Source: Sipunculus nudus (lineage: Eukaryota > Annelida > Sipuncula > Golfingiida > Sipunculidae). Taken from it: a stretch of 64,000 nt of DNA. Below, piece after piece: positions 35,701 to 44,700 of the stretch. Location of the stretch: NCBI GenBank assembly GCA_026874595.1, contig CM049309.1, forward strand, positions 47,786,079 through 47,850,078, read 5' to 3'. Position numbers and translations under genes: made by a program. How positions within the stretch are numbered: position 1 is the first letter of the stretch; the number at the start of each line of letters is the position of its first letter. The notes beneath the pieces are model-generated. The model worked only from the letters and a program-made list of their open reading frames with translations. It made no database searches and was not told where the DNA came from.

Positions 35701-38700
35701 GCAGACAAACAGATGGACGCTGTGCAAAAATGGTTGCAGGTTGCGCCACCAGTTTTGTGTATGATAAAGAGCTATGTGAGATCTATACAAATGCAAAATT
35801 TTGGCCCAATCGGTCATACGTTTCCCAAGATATGAGCTTGGATGTCTGCAGCATGAACGTGAATGTAGGTTGCGCCACCTGCCATAAAATCAAGAAATCT
35901 ATCCAGGATGAATACGCATGCCGAATTTCATGTGAATTAGTCAAACCACTGGGAGATATGAGTGATTTTAACCCAAGGCAGCTGAACAGATGGACACTGT
36001 GCAAACATGGTTGCAGGTGGCGCCACCATTTTTTGTCTATGTTATAAAGCTATCCAAGGGGTACATTTGTACAAAAATTTTTTCCTGATCGGTCAAACGG
36101 TTCCTGAGATATGTGGGTTTATGTGTGGAAACAGACGCACAAATGGACGCTGGGCAGAGAGGAAAGGTCAGAGGTCAAAACAAAATCGGGGCGAGCAGTT
36201 CACATGTGACCCGAACATAATCCCGGGTTTCGTAAAATTCCGCCCAGCGGTTACAGAGGAGTTCTCCGGACACCTACGCGGCCACCACGGCGGCGGCGTG
36301 CAGCTGAAAACATAGTATCCGCAAAACTCTGTTTTGGCGGATACAATTACTAATGATAACCACATAAAAAGATACCAAACCACAACACACAGGGTTGAAC
36401 CATTCTCCAAACAATGAACTGAAGCTGCAGTGTTCAGCCAGAAATGTTTACTGGTCAAATGATGAATAAATATCCTTCTCTCACTTTTAATTTATGGCAG
36501 CCTCGGTTTCTCTGCCCCTGAGGGACCTGGGAAAAACCACAAGAACGGGCTAGCCCCCAAACCAGGAGGGAAAAAGTTAGGTTGAACAAGTATTTTAAAG
36601 CATGTATTATTTGTATAAAACCTTCTTGTATTTACACAGCTGGACTACAACAATTTTTCATATTGGACAGTAGGCCTGCCAGACCATTAGTAGTTTATTA
36701 TTTGCCACTAATATATGTTATAGTGACAGTTAAATAGAACTAAATCTAATGCCTGGATCAACATCACCAAGGTGGGAACTTGTTAATGTTCCTTGCTCAG
36801 AGTCATACTAATTGTGTGTCCACTCAATAAGGTGAATCTCTGATATTTGCCTGACTGAACAAACTGTTGATTCCTTCTCACTGGTATATTATAATTTATA
36901 TAAGTATGTCACACTTTAGATCAGGGGTGGTGATGACTGAATGACTCATGCTTTATCTGCAATAAAATTCCAGGAAAGACCACAATGTTTCTACAGTCGA
37001 AGGAAACACCTTCAGTTCAGCCATGCAGTGAAAGGATGTACCAAACTACTACCTACTGTGTGCAGTCCTGTATTGGTTAAGACCAAAGGTGAGCTATATA
37101 AATTCTTGAATGTCATGGCAAACTACCATATACAAATAAATCATTGGCTGATAAGTGCTCACATGGACATTTCATTAACTTTATTCATATGATTCTTGTT
37201 TCTTCTCCTTAAAACATTTGGAAACTGCCAGGCTTGATTCACTATGATATCATTTTACATTGGTGGTACAGACTACATGTCTCTATTAAGTACCCTACTC
37301 AACCTATGTCACCTATGTATCTACACTAATCATATATGTATGATAATGAATTCCTGATTTTCAATATATCATATATTGATTGATCTATGTCAAGTGACAT
37401 ACCTGAATATTTGATACACTCTTCAGTGCAACACATTATGGCTGACAAAAAAAAACAATTTTACATCTCAAACAGGTAAATATTAATATGAATTGGTGTG
37501 CAATAATTGGTGGCAAATGGATTTAAGAGCTAATTATACAATTTAAAGACAACAGGAAGTATAATAACTAGGCTGTGTCAGTCACGATTGGGACTTAAAT
37601 CCTGATACTATATCAGGAATTTACAACAATTTGTTCTAACCAAGTTACAGCTGCTGGTCTGAATGCACAAAACATGATGCAGATAATTAACAATGATCTG
37701 CTTATCAAATATTATTAATTAGTAGCTGATAATCAAAAGATGGTTTTAACCAGCAAAAATTTTTATGAATACAACTGGTGTGGTACTCAAACAAACAAAT
37801 AATAAACAAATAATGATGCCACAATCATAACCATTCCTGTCCATAAAGCAACACACACTTATTCATTCAGATTTGGTGCCCTCCTAAGTCCTTAACATGT
37901 TGACAGGACAGCTAAACAAACCATTAATATGAGTACACTGGCTTTAAAACCACACTTGCACAAAATTTTTTTGTTATAAATACATTTTTTTGTTTCAAAT
38001 GCAAATTGATTATAATTATTTTTACTGCCCAAGTGCCCCAGGAGTTACAAGTATGCATTTTAATCACTGTTTGTTAATTTGTTACCAGTATTACGCCAAA
38101 ATGATATGACTCAACAGATTCCAAAGTGTGTTTATAGAGGGGCGTAACTTGAAATTGAAGAAGACCCAATACATTTGACTATAGATATATGAAAAAATGG
38201 TTGATCTGGTAGGGTTGTATTGCCTTGGCAAAGGTATGCCCTCTACCAAGTGCCCCCACAGTTTTTTTCTAATTATATGTTCATATCTCATGTTTTTTAA
38301 TTCATTCCCTATGTCTTGTGCTACACAGTTCCTTATTGAAAAAGCAGGCCATACATAGGGATAAAAGCCGAGATAGCTGAAACCATAAAGGCATGGAATA
38401 TCTCCTGACATGACAACCCTTCAAATTTGTGGCAACAGAGATTCCCAAGTACCCTGAGATGCACGGGTGGATGAAACTAAAAAATATAAATTTTAGGTGG
38501 CACCACTAGTCAATTGTACACGGTAATGCCATCCTAGATCTATGTACATGCAAAACTTCAGGCAAATATGTCAAACCACTCCTGTGATATTTGCATAAAT
38601 GTATATTATGATTAAATGATTATACGTGGCGCCACCTGTCCTGTGTATAAGAAAGCTATCCAACTTGTATGGACATAAAAATTTAAGGCCCTGTGTTTTT

Positions 38701-41700
38701 CACCAAAAACAGACCTGAAGATGGATGCCAGATGAAAATGTTTGTAGGTGGTGCCAGTAGTCTTGTCTACTAGATAAACCATTCCAAGATCTTTTGACAT
38801 GCACATTTTCAGGTGGATACGTCCAATCACTCCTGAGATTAATGCCTGAATGTATTCTACAAATACATGTAGTAATTGTAGGTGGTGCCATCAGTCTAGT
38901 GTACAACAAATCTACCCTTGGTGGAACTACATGCACAATTTCAAGCAGATACACCAAATCACTCTTGAGGAAAGGGTGTCAATGTATTCTAACAGTACAG
39001 GAAAGTAGGATGTGCCACCTGTCTGGTCTACAACAATGCCATCCAAGACAAACAAACATGCAAAATTTCTGGCTAATACATCCATCCACTCCTGAGATAT
39101 GTGTGATAATCATCTAAAACAGAACAGAAGCACAGATGGACATCACACAAGAAACATTTGAAGGTTGTACCACCAATCTTGTATGGAACAATTTCAGGCT
39201 GTTACATTAAAATCTTTGTTGGGCCAGGTTTCAGAAAGATCAGTCCAGGAGTTTCAAATGTTTTCTCCAGAACTGTCTTGTCCACAACAAAGCTATCCAA
39301 GATGGACAAATGTGCAAAATTTCAGACTGATACATCCATTCACTCCTGAAATATGTGTGATAATCACCCAAAATAGAACAGAAGCACAGATGGACAACAC
39401 ACAAGTTACATTTGAAGGTTGCACCACCAGTCTTGTATAGAACAATCCTCAATCTAAGGACAAGCAAAGTTTCAGGCTGTTACATTAAAATCTTTGTTGG
39501 GCACCTGTTCACATGTAACCCTCTAATTAGGCATCATTTCAGAAAGATCAGTCCAGGAGTATCAAATGTGTTCTCCAGAAATGAACAAGGCATTAGAACT
39601 CAGATGCAAACCTTGTATCTGCAGTCTTTTTGGGGATACTATTAAAGTAGGCTGTCCTCATAGTTCCAGGAGGGTCTTAACTAAAAGACCTTCAGATATG
39701 TTGCTCAATGCCTTTAACTAAAGGCCTGGTCTTACACTTATGTGTTCCTGTCAGTATGCTTTATCTTTTTTCAAACTCACATATAAAACAGGACATCCTC
39801 TTTTCACTTACTTTTTCACAAAGAACAAAGCAAAAAAAAAAAAGGAAGTATATGTCTAACGTCTTTCTCGATATTTACGCTATTTTCAGGAAGTGTTTTT
39901 ATCTAACCTGATGATGACAAATAGTGTTATGATTCAATATAAAGGTCTCATGCCAAAAATCAGTGATTTGTGAATACTGGAAGATACATACAATTGACAT
40001 TCATCTCTTGTGTATGCACTGTATTAGTACCAAATGTTTTACAAGAAGGTTATTTTGTTTTTCTATCTCTTTGTATCCTCTGATGACAGCAAGATATTAT
40101 CTTTTTATCTTCACCGGTTACTTGGTTTGTTGGATGGTCTGTTATCAACTTTTCTAAAAAAAAAAGTTATGGGTTTGATAAACTTTTGTGGAGGGTTAGG
40201 GTAACCCAAAAAGAACTATTCATTCAGCGTTGGATATGATCTTGTTCATCATTATAATTATGTTTTTAATCTAAAGGATTCTTTTCTATTGTGAGATTGT
40301 GATCTCTTTATCCTGAACAAGGGCCATGGGCCCATTCATTGGTATTAGGGACTGGCTCAATCTAGATGTCATCAGTCAACCGTGTTGGTTATCTGTGACT
40401 GTGACACTGTGCTACAGCATAGAACACAGGAAAGTGGGATTACAATCATGGTGGTTATAAACAAGTAGGCCAAGACTATATAGATATGAAGTTGATTATT
40501 TGGATAGAATTTAAAAGGAGCAGCAGATCATGTGAAATCATCTTTCCACTATGAGTCTGTTTTATCAGGAATGGTTTGGGTAGTGTTAGAGTGCTAGAGA
40601 CCAAATACAGGATAGTTATCCAAGTATAAGTTCCAGCACCCAGTTGAGCATAGAATGATGAACTTAATTGTATAGTTTGTGGTCAGCATGAAAACAGTAT
40701 GTGATTTTTTTATTTCCTTAAGGGTACATCATAAATGGTTCTTTCATTGTCAATTATCTAATCTACTGTTCTGTAATGATAATGCAATGTTGTTATTTAA
40801 AAAGCACAATATTCATTACATTCATTAAAAACTTTAATGTCTGCATTCACAAAGGATAGATTGAGCATACTTAACTCAAGCATTTATAAATTTTTGCTCA
40901 GCAAACAAGCCTGCTTTCTTGATGCAATGGAGGTTTAAAAACGAGTCAGATTTCAAGAAGTGCTTTGTATTTATTCACAATATTAACAGGATCAGCACAA
41001 ACACAATATCCATGTTATTGTGTGTCAGGCAGCTCATCCTCCCCTTCACCCTCAAGAGTTACTAACAAGGCCTACAGGCCTAATGCGAACCTGTGCAATG
41101 GGATATACATCAGGTATAATGATTCAATGATAACATTCTTGACCATTACTGAAAAAGTACTTGACTACTTCTCAGGTATATGTGTGATATGAACATGTAC
41201 AAAGCAAGTACTAAACATTATGAGCCTTAGTACAAGCACCCATTAAATAAACACCACTCCTGAACTACTGGCATGGATATACACAACACAAAAATGATTG
41301 TGGGTGGCACCACCTAAATTGTGTATGAGAAGGCCATCAAAGATGTATGAACATGCAACATTTCAGGCATATACTTCCAACCACAATGAGCTAGGTGCAC
41401 AAATGCATGAAACCCAAAAACAATTTTAGGTGGCACCACAAATCTTGTATGCGACAAAGATACACAAGATGGGCAGATTTGCAAAATTTCAGGCTGATAT
41501 ATCAAACCCCTCCAAAGAAATAAGCAGGGATATAAATTATGCAAATATCATTGTACCTAGTGACACCAATCTTGTGTATGAGAAAGCCATCAAAGATGCA
41601 AGGATGTCAATATTCCAGGCCAATACATCAGACTGATCTTGAGTTTGGTCCACCAAGCTTAGCTGGGGAAGGCAGTTGCCCCCAAGTCAATGGTGCTAAG

Positions 41701-44700
41701 TGCCAGGTGAAGCTGCTGCACAGAGTGAACTCTTGACCTGTACCTTGGTGCACTGACTGAACTCAAGACCTGTTGCCTAATCTGATACAGTTGGCAGTCT
41801 ACCAAATCTATTAATACATAAAGACTGAAACTTGGCCTGTTCCCAAATCTGAAATGGTTGGCATTCTACATAGCTATTTATGGATACTGACAAAATCTTG
41901 GCCTGTTGCTAAATCTGTTTACACATACTGCAAGACTTAGCCTACAATGCTTTTTTCATGCTGAGGCATTCATAAGATCTTTTATTAAAAATATTTAGAA
42001 TAATAACAGATGCCTACTGAAAGCAAAATCAGAATACAGATATATTTTATTCATGGATATATCTTACATATAAGTTGGATATAGACACCAATTATTTATG
42101 CTGTAATCATGCCTGTACAGCTCTGCTTATATACCCACAGAGCACAGCCTGTTACTTCAATCTTTGTTTACCAAAATATCTCTTTCCTTTCATTGTTAAA
42201 GGTCCAATAATTCAGCCAAAATTATTCTAAATAAACTTTAACAAAGGCCATAGAATCATTTTTGTGCAATGTTACAGAATTTTAAACAACAGTTTAGCAG
42301 ATGATGCTTATTGCAGCCCTCAGTTTGATACAGCCCTACTTGGCCACAAGATCAACTTCAGCTTTTTATGACACTACAGTGACAATAAAAAATCAATCAA
42401 CTTGATCTATTCTTATACAATTGAGAGAGCCCTACCCTAGGATAATTCTTGTGAAAAACAAAACCATTCAGCTTAACAGTTTCATCATAAAACATTTTTA
42501 ATGTATAAGCTGACAGAGGCTAAAACTACAAGGTAGACCTCAATTTCAAATATGAGTTAGATGACCAAGATTTGCAAAAAACTTGGCGATGATAGCTCCA
42601 GGCGTTTCTAAGATTGTCATGTTTGCATACTTTTTTTGGCCAAGTGACTAAATTCAGCTTCCTGTAACTAGGCAAAATATCATTGTACCCAAACCATTTG
42701 AACAAAATTGAGAGAGATCAGCTCTGGAATCATTTATGTGAAATACTGAACAATTTTGCTGAACGATTTCAGAGAAGAAGATTGTCAAAGGTTTTCTAGC
42801 TTTTGCCCTGATAAATGTAAGATGATGCAGGTGGCACCACAATCCAACAACGTTTGGCATGTTACTGATGTTTGCATAAAATTTGGGGATGCTAGCTCCT
42901 GCTGTTCCTAAGAAATTATGGGGTAATTATTCTGATTGACGAGTGACCCCTGTACAAAAAACTTTGATGCATGTGGCACCACCAGAACTTTTGCTTCCTG
43001 TAACTCGGCCAAAAATCACCAAAATGGAACTGTTCGAACAAGCTTGAGAGAGATTGTTCCAGGCATTATTTCTGTGAAATATTGAACAATTTGGCTGAAC
43101 AGTTTTAGAAAAAACATTTGTAAAGATTTATGCTTTCTCCCTATATAATGTCAATGCAGATAGCAAAAAATAAGCTCAAACTGACAGAGTTTTACAGATG
43201 ACTGATTTCTGCATAAAATTTAGTGATGCTAGCTCCTGCCATTTTTTAGATAGTATAGGTTAACATAAGGTCCATCACATCAGCTCATAGGTTCACTAAA
43301 AAATAACACCATCATCACATTGAGCTAAGGATTGTAGAAGAAAGTATTAACTAGGCATAGCTGTCCCAGGTTAAGTTCAGCCCAGTGGGGGTTATTGAAA
43401 ATAATTCGCAATCAGTCCCAAAACATAACAGGATCCACTCAACTCATAGGGAAGCCCTCATATACATACCAACCATCAGACATTACTGGGCAAAGACAAA
43501 AAAAGACCATAGTACTTAAAGAATAAAGTCAGTATAAATATATATGTATCAACCACATTCTGTTTTTCACTCTTCCAATAATTGCAGTTCAGAGAAATAT
43601 TGTATCAGCTGTAGCATGAACCAGGATGTGTTTAGTGACTGAGATGTTTTGTTGATGTTCCTAGAAAGTCAAAAATAATAAAAAGAAATAATTCTTCTTC
43701 ACAGTCATAAACATGTGCTGTATGCAGTCTGAATGGGTGGAGTTTCTAATAAACATTTACTAAAGACATCACCATAAAAAAATAAAACATTACTAGATCA
43801 CTGATCAGTAACTTGGTGTAATATCTGTCAATCTTTGCATTTGATGAAGTTATTTTACAGTTGGTACCTGACTAAATTATTGCATACACGTATGTAATCA
43901 AGGTTCAAGACAGGTCGAACAAAAATCCCTGTCAGTACCACTTATTCAATCCCTTGCAAATTGCCTGTAATAACTTTTGTAATAATAAAATTATTCAACC
44001 AAGCCCAGATTAAAAATTCTTAGTATGCTAAAAATAAATAAGACAGCTCAGAATCTCATGGGAGAGGGTCTTCCAGGAGCAGTATGTTTAACACCACCCT
44101 GGAGAACAAATATCTTTAATTATTATTTTTCTATTCAGAAATACCTATATTAGGCTATCCTTAAAAAATTCTATGTCGGTGCTCACCTGGCAAGGTAAGA
44201 TTTTTGGTTGTGGCTGGAAAATTTTTTTACTAATCTACAAATTAATTTTTTTGGTATGATCTGCAGCAAGCCCACCTGGACCCATACAAATCTGCCTTCT
44301 ATTGCATTCTTAGATGTTCTTCATTTCCATGATGAAAGGTATTACCTGATGTTGCGGATCATTTAATTTTAGCCTAGAGAATTAGTCTGATTGTGCCTTT
44401 TTAAGTGGTACAAATGGTACTCATGTGAGAGAGGAGAAAAACTGCCAAGAAACCACTACAAAATTTTGTGGCTTGGGTGAAACAGCAATTCATTTTAACA
44501 CTTACCGCACTTAGAGGGGTATTTAAATCCTGGCTCTCATTTTTTCGGGCAGTTGCCAGCATGGTTGTTAGTGTTTGAGCATAATCACGGTCTGCCTTGA
44601 CACGCTGGGTAACCCAACGTTTTATTGTTTCCATCAACTGGATTTCTGCATCTTGTAGATGAAGCAGAGCCTCATGTGAGGCTTTGCCCTGAAGTTCGTT

